Source: Medakamo hakoo (taxonomy: Eukaryota > Chlorophyta > Trebouxiophyceae > Coccomyxaceae). Taken from it: DNA of 64,000 nt. The translations under genes were made by a program, and so were the position numbers. The stretch lies in assembly GCA_026636295.1 (NCBI GenBank), contig CP089462.1:558001-622000 (forward strand). The letters run 5' to 3'. The first letter of the stretch is position 1. Each line of letters opens with the position of its first letter. The notes under the pieces were generated by a model. It saw only the letters and a list, made by a program, of their open reading frames with translations. It made no database searches and was not told where the DNA came from. Below are positions 30,513 to 41,462 of the stretch, one piece after another.

Positions 30513-31553
30513 ATGGCCGGCGAGCCGGAGACGTTCCTGGACAAAGTGAGGGACGACGGGAGCGCACAGCAATCGGTTCGTGCGGCAGGCGAACAAAAAC
30601 TCTCTCGCTCACGCACCCCACGCGCACCCCACAGGACGGCGAGGCCCGGGTCCGCGGCGTCGAGTTTGTCTTCCCCGTCATCATCGGGACGTGCGCGTTT
30701 TCGTTGGGGAAAAAGGTGCGCGGGTGGATGGGGCGGTGTGTTTTTTTTTTCCGCTGAACTCGTCCAACCCTCTCCATCCATGCCTCCACTCACGTCCCGC
30801 CGCCCATCCACCCACAACCCTCCACAACCCCCATATGTTTAGGCCACGGACACGGAAACGCACAGGTGGACGCTGTACGTGCGCGGCCCCAAGGGCGAAG
30901 ACCTGTCCGGCGTCCTGTCCAAGGTCCAGTTCCACCTCCACCCGACGTTCCACAACCCGGTCCGCACGCTGACGGGCCACCCCTTTGAACTGACGGAGAC
31001 GGGGTGGGGCGAGTTCGAGCTGGGCGTCACGCTGCACTGGGCGCCCGAGGCGGGCGAGCCGCCCATCGAACTGACGCACAAGCTGAAACTGTACGCGGAC
31101 GACGGGTCCGAGCCCGCGACCGCGGCGGCGGCCGCGGCGGCGGCGGCGGCCGCGGCCGCGTCGGCCGCGCCGGGCGGCGACGGCGACGGCGCGGCCGCCG
31201 CCGCCACGCCCGCCAAGCGGCCCGTCGTCTCCGAACAGTACGAGGAGGTGATCTTCTCCGAACCGCGGGCCGCGTTCTGGGCCAAGGTCAAGGACTGGGA
31301 CCCGCCGCCCGCTGCGCCCCCGCTCTCCGTCGCGGCCCACTGCGCGACGCCCGTCTCGTCGGCCGCGGACGTGCGCCGCCTGACAGCCGCCCGCGCGCGT
31401 GTGGCCCAGGTCCGGGCCGCCCTGATGAAGCAGCTGGAACAGTATGGCGGCATTGCTGGGGTGCCGGGCGCGGGTGGGGGTGGGGGTGGGGAGGGTGGAG
31501 CGGCTGCCGCGGCGGCGCCGCCCGCCGCCCAGCAACAGGCCGCCGCAGGGTGA
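30513..31553 (+). CDS. GAS41: YEATS-domain protein, YAF9/GAS41 type
   Basis: YAF9/GAS41 is a subunit of the SWR1/TIP60 (NuA4) chromatin complexes and binds acylated histone H3. Exons 30513-30545, 30635-30715 and 30843-31553 join in phase 0, giving 274 residues. The YEATS fold is continuous across the introns: RGVEFVFPVIIGTCAF, then HRWTLYVRGPKGEDLSGVLSKV, FHNPVRTLTGHPFELTETGWGEFELGV. The Trp-Gly-Glu-Phe loop holds aromatic-cage residues. A C-terminal helix (ARVAQVRAALMKQLEQYG) matches the coiled coil that docks into the complexes. A run of 14 Ala residues and a Gly-rich tail are lineage additions. Reading continues to TGTAA 6 nt past the stop. Confidence 0.93.
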
Positions 31554-31613
31554 GACAATGTAAGGTGTGAGACACACAAACGACTGCTTTCCTTTTGCAC
31601 GGCCCTCCCCCCT

Positions 31614-32060
31614 TCACTCCGCCGGCGCCGTCTCGTCCACGACCCACTTGAGATAGGTGTCCGACCCGCCCGCGGCCGGCACCGCCAAAACTTCCGGCGT
31701 GTCGTACGGGTGCACCGCCTTCACGGCCGCGGTCAGGGCGTCCAGCCGACCCCTGGTCGTCTTCATCAGCAGCAGGAGCTCGGAGTCCCGCTCGATTTTG
31801 CCCTTCCACCGGTAGGTTGACGTGATGCCCGGGATGGTGTTGACGCACGCGGCGAGGCGCGGGCCCACGACCGCGTCCGCGACTTTGTCCGCCGTGGCGG
31901 CGTCGGGCACGGTGCAGTAGACGACCAGGACGTCGTGGGAGGGGGGCTGGGCCATGGCGGCGACGGAGCGCGCCGTGCGTGCCTTGTTCCAGGCGGGCAG
32001 GACGGCGCGGGCGGTCGCGAGCAGGGTCGGCCGTGCGGCGAGCGACGCGACAAGGAGCAT
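31614..32060 (-). CDS. CUTA: CutA divalent-cation tolerance protein
   Basis: CutA forms very stable trimers linked to copper tolerance and, in plants, is plastidial. One exon from ATG 32060 encodes 148 residues. The core is unmistakable: VYCTVPDAATADKVADAVVGPRLAACVN, GITSTYRWKGKIERDSELLLLMKT and AVHPYDTPEVLAVP, ending in YLKWV. The ATG at 32060 adds a hydrophobic then Arg-containing leader (MLLVASLAARPTLLATARAV) that may direct import or membrane insertion. An inner ATG at 31955 would give the 113-residue core alone. It ends 60 bp from the convergent YEATS gene. Confidence 0.93.
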   Translation of the reverse strand: MLLVASLAARPTLLATARAVLPAWNKARTARSVAAMAQPPSHDVLVVYCTVPDAATADKVADAVVGPRLAACVNTIPGITSTYRWKGKIERDSELLLLMKTTRGRLDALTAAVKAVHPYDTPEVLAVPAAGGSDTYLKWVVDETAPAE

Positions 32061-32435
32061 CAACAGCGCGGCGCCCACCGTGGCCAGGCCAGGGCGTCGT
32101 CTCCACTCGTCGTCTCCACTCGTGGACGGCCTGGACCGGGGGCGGGGTGGGGACGGCGCCAGGATTGCGGACGGAGAGATGGAATGAAGCAATGGCTTGC
32201 GCCCGCAGTTTTTTTTCTCTTTCACTCACAAGCCTTTCTCCATTCGGCCGGGGCACGCGGCACCCTCGGCACCCCTCGCCCGCCCGCTCGCACGCGCGCG
32301 GCGCATAGCACACACACACGCGCTCGTCCACGCAGGCCTAGCCCCCCTGCGCGCGACGGGCTTCCCTTAGCGCCCCCGCCCACTTTCCCGCACGCGTTTC
32401 GCGCCGCCGCACCGCGTCGACAAAAAAAGAACATC
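32061..32435. other. Divergent intergenic region CutA/PRP8
   Basis: These 375 bp hold both promoters. A short tandem duplication of CGTCGTCTCCACT lies around 32095-32122, and an AC run near 32310. No other coding segment is seen. Confidence 0.5.
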
Positions 32436-35400
32436 ATGGCGGCGCCGCCGCCGCCGCCCTTCCCGCCCGGCCCGTCCGGTTGGCCGGCGGGCGGGCCGCC
32501 CCCGCCGGGTGGCGCGCCCGCGTCCCTGGAGGCGGTGCTGGAACGCAAGGTGAGGCGGGAGAGATCGGGGAGCATCGGCCGGCGGGGAGAGAGACGACGC
32601 AGAGCGGAGAGGGAGCGCGCCAGCACGCGGTCGCGTTTGCTGCCACGGCCACGCACTGCGCGTGCGAGCGGCACGCGTGCGGGCCGCTCGCTGGTGTGGG
32701 AGCCGCGGGTGTGAGTGGTGGAACCGCGTCGGCCCGCACGACGCTCCCTCTTGTCCGCACTCGGGCCGCCGCACTCTCACCCCACCACCACCCCCTCCCC
32801 CTCCATCCCAATCCACTCCAGGCCGCCCAGTGGCAGAAGCTCAACGCCAAGCGCTTCGCCCCGGCCCGGTCCGGCGCCGCGCCGGGCGCGCACGAAGCCA
32901 AAGCCGACATGCCGCCCGAACACGTCCGCAAGATCATCCGGGACCACGGCGACCTGACGGCCAAAAAGTTCCGCGCGGACAAGCGCGTCTACCTGGGCGC
33001 CCTGAAATTCGTGCCGCACGCCGTGTACAAGCTGCTGGAAAACATGCCCATGCCCTGGCAGCAGGTCAAGCACGTCCGCGTGCTGTACCACGTCACGGGC
33101 GCCATCACCTTCGTGGACGAGCAGCCGCTCGTCATCGAGCCCGCCTACCTCGCGGCCTGGGGCACGATGTGGGTCATGATGCGGCGGGAGAAGCGGGACC
33201 GCCGCCACTTCAAGCGCATGCGCTTCCCGCCCTTTGACGACGAGGAACCGCCGCTGGACTACGCGGACAACCTGCTGGACGTCGACCCCCTGGAGGCGAT
33301 CACGCTGGACCTGGACCCGGTCGAGGACGCGGCCGTCGCCGACTGGCTGTACGACGACAAGCCCCTGCGCTGGGAGGGCGACGGCCGGGTGAACGGGCCG
33401 TCGTACAAGCGGTGGCGGCTGCCGCTCGCCACGATGGCGACGCTCCACCGCCTGGCCGGCCCGCTGCTGTCCGACCTCGTCGACCCGAACTATTTCTACC
33501 TCTTCAACACGGACGCGTTCGTCACGGCCAAGTCGCTCGGCATCGCCATCCCGGGCGGCCCCAAGTTCGAGCCGCTGTACCGGGACACGGACGCCCGGGA
33601 CGAGGACTGGAACGAGTTCAACGACATTGGCAAGCTCATTGTGCGGGCGCCCATCCGGTCCGAGTACAAGGTGAGTGAGGGGGGTGGCCGGGCGGGGGTG
33701 CTTTGTTTTTGTGCGCGCGCCCTCTTTTCCCCGTCCCGCCCATTCCCATCCCATCCACATGCTCACGCCCTCGCGCCCCAAACAAAAACACACCACCCCA
33801 GGTCGCCTTCCCGTACCTGTACAACAACCGCCCCCGCGCCGTCCGCCTGGCGCCCTACCACTCGCCGGCCGTCATGTACATCAAAGCCGACGACCCGGAC
33901 TTGCCGGCCTTTTACTTTGACCCGCTCATCCACCCGGTCGCGGCGTACCGCGCGGAGGGCGGCGGGGGCCGGGCCGCCATGGACGCGGACGACGGGGGCG
34001 GCGCGGACGACGGCGACGACAAGGCCTTCGCCCTGCCCCCCTGCGCGGCCCCGCTGCTGCACGCGGCGCCCCTGACGACCGACAACACGGCCGCGGGCAT
34101 CGCGCTGCTGTGGGCGCCGCACCCGTTCAACAAGCGGTCGGGCGCGACGCGCCGCGCCCAGGACGTCCCGCTCGTCGGCACCTGGTACCACGAGCGCTGC
34201 CCGCCCGGCTACCCGGTCAAGGTCCGCGTCTCGTACCAGAAGTTGCTCAAGTCCGCCGTGCTCAACGCGCTGCACGCGCGCGGCCCGCCGCCGCCGGGCG
34301 CGCGCCGCGCGTCGCTCTTCAAGGCCCTGGCCGCCACCAAGTTTTTCCAGCGCACGGAGCTGGACTGGGTGGAGGCGGGCCTGCAGGTGTGCCGCCAGGG
34401 CTACAACATGCTGTCCCTGCTCATCCACCGCAAGGGGCTGACGTACCTGCACCTGGACTACAACTTCAACCTGAAGCCGGTGAAGACGCTGACGACCAAG
34501 GAGCGCAAGAAGTCACGGTTTGGCAACGCCTTCCACCTGTGCCGCGAGATCTTGCGCCTGACCAAGCTGGTCGTCGACGCGCACGTCCAGTACCGGTTGG
34601 GCAACGTCGACGCCTTCCAGCTCGCCGACGGCCTGCAGTACACCTTCTCGCACGTCGGCCAGCTCACCGGCATGTACCGTTACAAGTACAAGCTCATGCG
34701 CCAGATCCGGGCGTGCAAGGACTTGAAGCACCTGGTCTACTACCGGTTCAACACGGGCCCCGTCGGCAAGGGGCCGGGCGTCGGGTTCTGGGCGCCCGTG
34801 TGGCGGGTGTGGCTGTTCTTCCTGCGCGGCATCGTGCCCCTCCTGGAGCGGTGGCTGGGCAACCTGCTCGCCCGCCAGTTTGAGGGGCGGCAGTCCAAGG
34901 GCATCGCCAAGACGGTGACCAAGCAGCGCATCGAGTCGCACTTTGACCTGGAGCTGCGCGCCGCCGTCATGCACGACATCCTGGACGCCATGCCGGCCGG
35001 CGTCAAAGCCAACAAGGCCCGCGTCATCCTGCAGCACCTCGCCGAAGCGTGGCGGTGCTGGAAGGCCAACATCCCGTGGAAGGTGCCCGGCCTGCCGGCG
35101 CCCATCGAGGCCATGATCCTGCGGTACGTCAAGCAAAAGGCGGACTGGTGGACGCAGGTCGCGCACTACAACCGGGAGCGCATCCGCCGGGGCGCGACCG
35201 TCGACAAGACGGTGTGCCGCAAAAACTTGGGGCGCCTGACCCGGCTGTACCTGAAGGCGGAACAGGAGCGCCAGGCCAACTACCTGAAGGACGGGCCGTA
35301 CGTCTCGCCGGAGGAGGCGGTCGCCATCTACACGACGGCCGTCCACTGGCTGGAGTCCCGGCGGTTCGCGCCCATCCCCTTCCCGCCGCTGTCGTACAAG

Positions 35401-38400
35401 CACGACACCAAGCTGCTGATCCTGGCGCTGGAGCGGCTGAAGGAACAGTACACCGCGGCCGTCCGCCTCAACTCGCGCCAGCGCGAGGAGCTGGGCCTCG
35501 TCGAACAGGCGTACGACAACCCGCACGAAGCCCTGGCCCGCATCAAGCGGCACCTGCTGACGCAGCGGGCGTTCAAGGAGGTGTCCATCGAGTTCATGGA
35601 CCTGTACAGGTGAGGGCGGACGGAGAAGGGAGGGAGGGGCGGGGGTTGGGAGCGCGAGCGAGCGGGTCGGGCTCTCCCCCCTCCCCCGCCGCCTCCATCC
35701 ATCCATCCTCGGCTTCCCTCACTCCTCCCCGCCCCACTCCCCGCCCCCACTCCCCGCCCCCACACCCCCCTCCACCCACACCACAGCCACCTCATCCCCG
35801 TCTACGACATCGAACCCCTGGAAAAAATCACCGACTGCTACCTGGACCAGTACCTGTGGTACGAGGCCGACAAGCGCGGCCTGTTCCCCAACTGGGTGAA
35901 GCCGGCCGACTCGGAGCCGCCGCCGCTGCTGGTGTACAAGTGGTGCCAGGCCATCAACAACCTGGACGGCGTGTGGGAGACGGCCGACGGCGGGTGCGCC
36001 GTCCTGCTCCAGTCCGAGCTCGACCGCTTTTACGACAAGGTCGACCTGACGCTGCTCAACCGCTTGCTCCGCCTGGTCCTGGACCACAACCTGGCCGACT
36101 ACATGACCGCCAAGAACAACGTGGTCCTGGCCTACAAGGACATGGCGCACACCAACTCGTACGGCCTGGTGCGCGGCCTGCAGTTCGCGGCGTTCATCGC
36201 GCAGTACTACGGCACGATCCTGGACCTGCTGTTGCTGGGCCTGACCCGGGCGTCCGACCTGGCGGGCCCGCCGGCCACGCCCAACGAGTTCCTGACCTTC
36301 CGGGACACGGCCATCGAAACCCGGCACCCGATCCGCCTGTACTCCCGCTACGTCACCAAGATCCACATGCTCCTGAAGTTCTCGGCGGCCGAGGCGCGCG
36401 ACCTGATCGCGCGCTACCTGACCGAACACCCGGACCCCAACAACGAGAACGTGGTCGGCTACAACAACAAAAAGTGCTGGCCCCGCGATGCGCGCATGCG
36501 CCTGATGAAGCACGACGTCAACCTGGGCCGCGCCGTGTTCTGGGACCTGAAGAACCGGCTGCCGCGCGCGCTGACCACGCTCGAGTGGGACGCGTCGTTT
36601 GTGTCCGTCTACTCCCGGGACAACCCCAACCTGCTGTTTTCCATGTCCGGCTTCGAGGTCCGCATCCTGCCCAAGTGCCGGGCCCTGGGCGGCGGCGCCG
36701 CCTCCAAGGACGGGGTGTGGGCGCTCCAGAACGAGGCCACCAAGGAACGGACGGCCGCGGCCTACCTGCGCGTGGACGACGAGGGCCTGAAAGCCTTCGA
36801 AAACCGGGTGCGCCAAGTCCTCATGTCGTCCGGCGCGACCACCTTCACCAAGGTCGCCAACAAGTGGAACACCGCGCTCATCGGCCTGGTCACCTACTAC
36901 CGGGAGGCCGTCGTCCACACGCAGGAGCTGCTCGACCTGCTGGTCAAGTGCGAGAACAAGATCCAGACGCGCATCAAGATCGGGCTCAACTCCAAGATGC
37001 CGTCCCGCTTCCCGCCCGTCGTCTTCTACTCGCCCAAGGAGATCGGCGGACTGGGCATGCTGTCCATGGGCCACATCCTCATCCCCCAGTCCGACCTGCG
37101 GTACGCGGGCCAGACCGACCTGGGCGTCACCCACTTCCGGGCGGGCATGACGCACGAGGAGGACGCGCTCATCCCCACGCTCTACCGGTACATCCAGCCG
37201 TGGGAGGCCGAGTTCCTGGACTCGCAGCGCGTGTGGGCCGAGTACGCGCTGAAGCGGGCGGAGGCCCAGGCCCAGAACCGGCGCCTGACGCTGGAAGACC
37301 TGGAGGACGCGTGGGACCGCGGCATCCCGCGCGTCAACACCCTGTTCCAGAAGGACCGGCACACGCTGGCGTACGACAAGGGGTGGCGCGTCCGCACCCA
37401 GTTCAAGGAGTTCCAGGCGGCGCGCCACAACCCATTCTGGTGGACGCACGCCCGCCACGACGGCAAGCTGTGGAACCTGAACAATTACCGCACGGACGTC
37501 ATCCAAGCGCTGGGCGGCGTGGAAGGCATCCTGGAACACACGCTGTTCAAGGGCACGTACTTCCCGACGTGGGAGGGGCTGTTCTGGGAAAAGGCGTCCG
37601 GCTTTGAAGAGTCCATGCGGTGAGTTGGGGTGGGGTGGGGTGGGAGCCCGCCGCAGCGCGCGCGCGGCCGTCGCGGCCGTCACGGCCTGTCCCCCGCCCG
37701 CGGCCTCTCTCCCCCCGCCCACTCCCACCCTCCCACGCCACCCCACCCCTCACCCTCCCACCCCCACCCCCACCCCTCCCCCGCCCGCCCGCCCCCCCCC
37801 CCCCCCAGGTACAAAAAACTGACCAACGCCCAGCGGTCGGGCCTGAACCAGATCCCCAACCGCCGCTTCACGCTCTGGTGGTCGCCCACCATCAACCGGG
37901 CCAACGTGTACGTCGGCTTCCAGGTCCAGCTCGACCTGACGGGCGTGTTCATGCACGGCAAGATCCCCACGCTCAAGATCTCGCTCATCCAGATCTTCCG
38001 GGCCCACCTGTGGCAGAAGATCCACGAGTCGGTCGTCATGGACCTGTGCCAGGTCTTTGACCAGGAGCTGGACGCGCTGGAGATCGAGACCGTCCAGAAG
38101 GAGACGATCCACCCGCGCAAGTCGTACAAGATGAACTCGTCGTGCGCGGACATCCTGCTGTTCGCCGCCCACAAGTGGCCGACGTGCCGCCCGTCCCTGC
38201 TGGCCGACACGGGCGACGCCATGGACGGCAAGCCCGCCTCCAAGTTCTGGATCGACGTCCAGCTGCGGTGGGGCGACTACGACTCGCACGACATCGAGCG
38301 CTACACGCGCGCCAAGTTCTTGGACTACACGTCCGACGCGCTGTCCATCTACCCGGCGCCGACGGGCGCCATGGTGGGCATCGACCTGGCGTACAACCTG

Positions 38401-40471
38401 CACTCCGCCTACGGCAACTGGTTCCCGGGGTGCAAGCCCCTGCTCGCCCAGGCCATGGCCAAGATCATGAAGGCGTCGCCCGCCCTGTACGTCCTGCGCG
38501 AGCGCATCCGCAAGGGCCTGCAGCTGTACTCGTCGGAGCCGACGGAGCCGTACCTGTCGAGCCAAAACTACGGCGAACTGTTCTCCAACCAGGTGAGAAA
38601 CACAGGGATCGGGATGGGAGGGAGTGGGTCGGCCGCCGTGCGCGCTCGCGGGCACCTCCGCCGTCCTCAACCCCGCAGCTCACCGCCCCACCCCACTCCC
38701 ACCCCCACCCCCACCCCTGCCCTCCGGCGCCGCCCCACCCACCCAGATCATCTGGTTCGTCGACGACACCAACGTGTACCGGGTCACCATCCACAAGACG
38801 TTCGAGGGCAACCTGACGACCAAGCCCATCAACGGCGCGATCTTCATCTTCAACCCGCGCACGGGCCAGCTCTTCCTGAAGATCATCCACACGTCCGTGT
38901 GGGCGGGCCAGAAGCGCCTGTCCCAGCTGGCTAAGTGGAAGACGGCGGAGGAGGTGGCGGCGCTCGTGCGGTCGCTGCCCGTGGAGGAGCAGCCCAAGCG
39001 CGTCATCGTCTCGCGCAAGGGCATGCTCGACCCGCTGGAAGTCCACCTGCTGGATTTCCCCAACATCGTCATCACCGGGTCGGAGCTGGCCCTGCCCTTC
39101 CAGGCCGCCCTCAAGGTGGAGAAGTTTGGCGACCTGATCCTCAAGGCCACGGAACCGCAGATGGTCCTGTTCAACGTGTACGACGACTGGCTGAAATCCG
39201 TGTCCGCGTACACCGCGTTCTCGCGCCTCATCCTCATCCTGCGCGCCCTGCACGTCAACGTGGACAAGGCCCGCCTCCTGCTGCGGCCGGACCGGTCCAT
39301 CGTGACGGCTCCCCACCACGTGTGGCCGACCCTGACCGACGAGCAGTGGATCCGGGTGGAGGTCGCGCTGAAGGACCTGATCCTGGCGGACTACGCGAAG
39401 AAGAACAACGTCGCGGTCGGCGCGCTGACGCAGTCGGAGGTGCGCGACATCATCCTGGGCGCCGAGATCACGCCGCCGTCGCAGCAGCGCCAGGCGGTGG
39501 CGGAGATCGAGGCCGCGGCGGCGGGCGGCGGGGCCGCGACCGCGACGACGGCCCGCACGCTGGACGCGGACGGCAACGAGCTGGTCGTCACGACGACCTC
39601 GCCGTACGAACAGGCGGCGTTTGGGTCGAAGACCGACTGGCGGGTGCGGGCCATCGCGGCCGCCAACCTCCACCTGCGCGTCTCCCACATCTACGTCCAC
39701 TCGCCCGACGGGCCGTTGGGAGGCGGCGGCGGCGGCGGCGGCGGCGAGGAGGCCGGCGCGTTCACGTACGTGCTCCCCAAAAACCTGCTCAAGCGGTTCA
39801 TTTGCATCGCCGACCTGCGCACGCAGGTCGCCGCGTACCTGTACGGCGGCTCCCCGCCCGACAACCCGGCCGTCAAGGAAGTCCGGGCGGCCGTCCTCGT
39901 CCCGCAGTGGGGCTCGCACGCGGGCGTCCACCTGCCGGCCGCCCTGCCGGCCCACGACTACCTGGCCGACCTGGAGCCGCTCGGCTGGATGCACACCGCG
40001 CCGGCCGAGGCGCCGGGCCTGCCGCCGGGCGACGTCGTCGCCCACGCCAAGCTGCTGGAAGCCCACCCGTCCTGGGACGGTGAGCGGTGCGTCGTCCTGT
40101 CCGTCGCCTTCACGCCCGGGTCCTGCACGCTGGCCGCCCACCGCCTGACGCCCGCGGGCTACGAGTGGGGGCGGGCCGCGAAAGACGCGGCGGCCGCGGC
40201 CGCCAACCCGGCGGGCTACGGCCCGGGCCACTACGAGGCCGCCCCCCTGCTGCTCTCCGACCGGTTCATGGGCTTTTACATGGTGCCGGACGGCTCGCCC
40301 TGGAACTACAACTTCATGGGCGTCAAGCACTCGCCGGGCATGGCGTACGGCCTGAAGCTGGCCAACCCCAAGCCGTTTTACGACGAGGCGCACCGGCCCA
40401 ACCACTTCCTGGACTTTGCGGAGCTGGAGGGCGCGGACGTGGAGGCGGACCGGGAGGACCCCTTTGCTTGA
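32436..40471 (+). CDS. PRP8: PRP8, core U5 snRNP splicing factor
   Basis: PRP8 forms the heart of the spliceosome around the catalytic RNA. Six exons join in phase: 32436-32549, 32822-33670, 33802-35609, 35787-37619, 37809-38592 and 38747-40471, giving 2370 residues, the family's usual length. The N-terminus is Pro/Gly-rich. The RT-like, linker and endonuclease-like regions follow ([37 protein letters not shown]). The RNase-H-like region starts near 1797 ([14 protein letters not shown]), and the Jab1/MPN domain fills about 2110-2370. The C-terminus EADREDPFA matches the family ending. Two lineage insertions are visible: an acidic/Gly stretch near 34000 and Ala/Gly stretches near 39520 and 39720. 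Donors are all GTGAG. Introns are 131-272 nt. Confidence 0.97.
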
Positions 40472-41037
40472 TGGTGGGGAGGGTGAGCGAGGCGGCGGGT
40501 CGTGGACGTCCCGCGGGCGGGGCGGCGGGAGTGCGCCCGCGCCCGGCGCGGCTTGTGTTTTTTTTTTAGTGGGATGGTATGGAGGGAAAAAAAATGAAGC
40601 GACACACAAAAAATGGGAGAGAGTGGGGTGCGGCGCCCCACCTGCGCGAGGGGGCCGACCCCGCGCACGCGCCGGCTTTTGCACCACACCGGCCCTGAGT
40701 GGGCGACGGGTTTCTCGTGCGTGCGGGCTGGCGCGGCGCCGAACGGCTCGGAATGGAGAGAGGGAGGGATGGGAGCGGTGGTGGGGAGAGGGAGAGCGGG
40801 TGGCCGCAGCAGCGCGGGTGTGCTTTATTTTTCCTTCAACGCAAATGCCATTTTTCCCCCTGTTTTTTTTGTGGCTGGGGCTGAGGGCGTGCGCTGTGCA
40901 CGGGGCGCTGCTGCTGGGAGTGGGCTCTCCCCTGCGTGCTGTCCGTGCGCGCGTGTGTGTAACAACGACAGTCCTGAACAGCCGAAACCACCTCACCTTG
41001 TCGCTACACTAAGCTTTCTCTCAACTCCCGCTTTCTC
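40472..41037. other. Convergent 3' region PRP8/copper ATPase
   Basis: These 566 bp form the longest convergent gap. They hold several short A/T runs (40559-40568, 40588-40597, 40861-40870) and a TGTAA at 40958-40962, which would give PRP8 a 3' UTR near 500 nt. No supported gene was found. Confidence 0.5.
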
Positions 41038-41428
41038 TCAACTCCCGCCACCTCCGCCGCCGCCATGCACCGCACCCCAAGCGCCCGACCCCACGGACCG
41101 CAGCACGGGCGGCGGCGGCACAAACCGGCGCAGCAGCAAGGACGAACACACGACCGACACGGACGAACAGGCCATGGCCGCGCCCGCGGCCCAGGGCGGG
41201 ACCTGGACCCGGAACGCGGGGTACAGGGCCCCCGCCGCGGCGGGGAGCATGGCCGCGTTGTACGCCAGCGCCCAGAAGTAGTTGAGCCTGATGCGGGCTA
41301 GCGTGGCGCGCGCGACGGCCAGGGCCGTGAGCACGGCCTCCAAGTCGGACCGGACGAGGACAAAGTCGGCGGCCTCGACCGCGACGTCCGTCCCCGCGGC
41401 GAGCGCGATGCCGACGTCCGCGGCCGCC

Positions 41429-41462
<34 letters not shown>

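Noticed and set aside
32480-34075. Separate gene from the long frame across PRP8 exon 2 and intron 2
   Set aside because: It is read-through of PRP8 exon 2 into the intron followed by an out-of-frame stretch; splicing at 33670/33802 restores strong PRP8 homology.
22717-40000. Bacterial contamination or an operon, suggested by CoaE, CutA, GatC, esterase and HAD genes
   Set aside because: These are interleaved with intron-bearing eukaryotic genes of the same base composition, and GatC itself has an intron.
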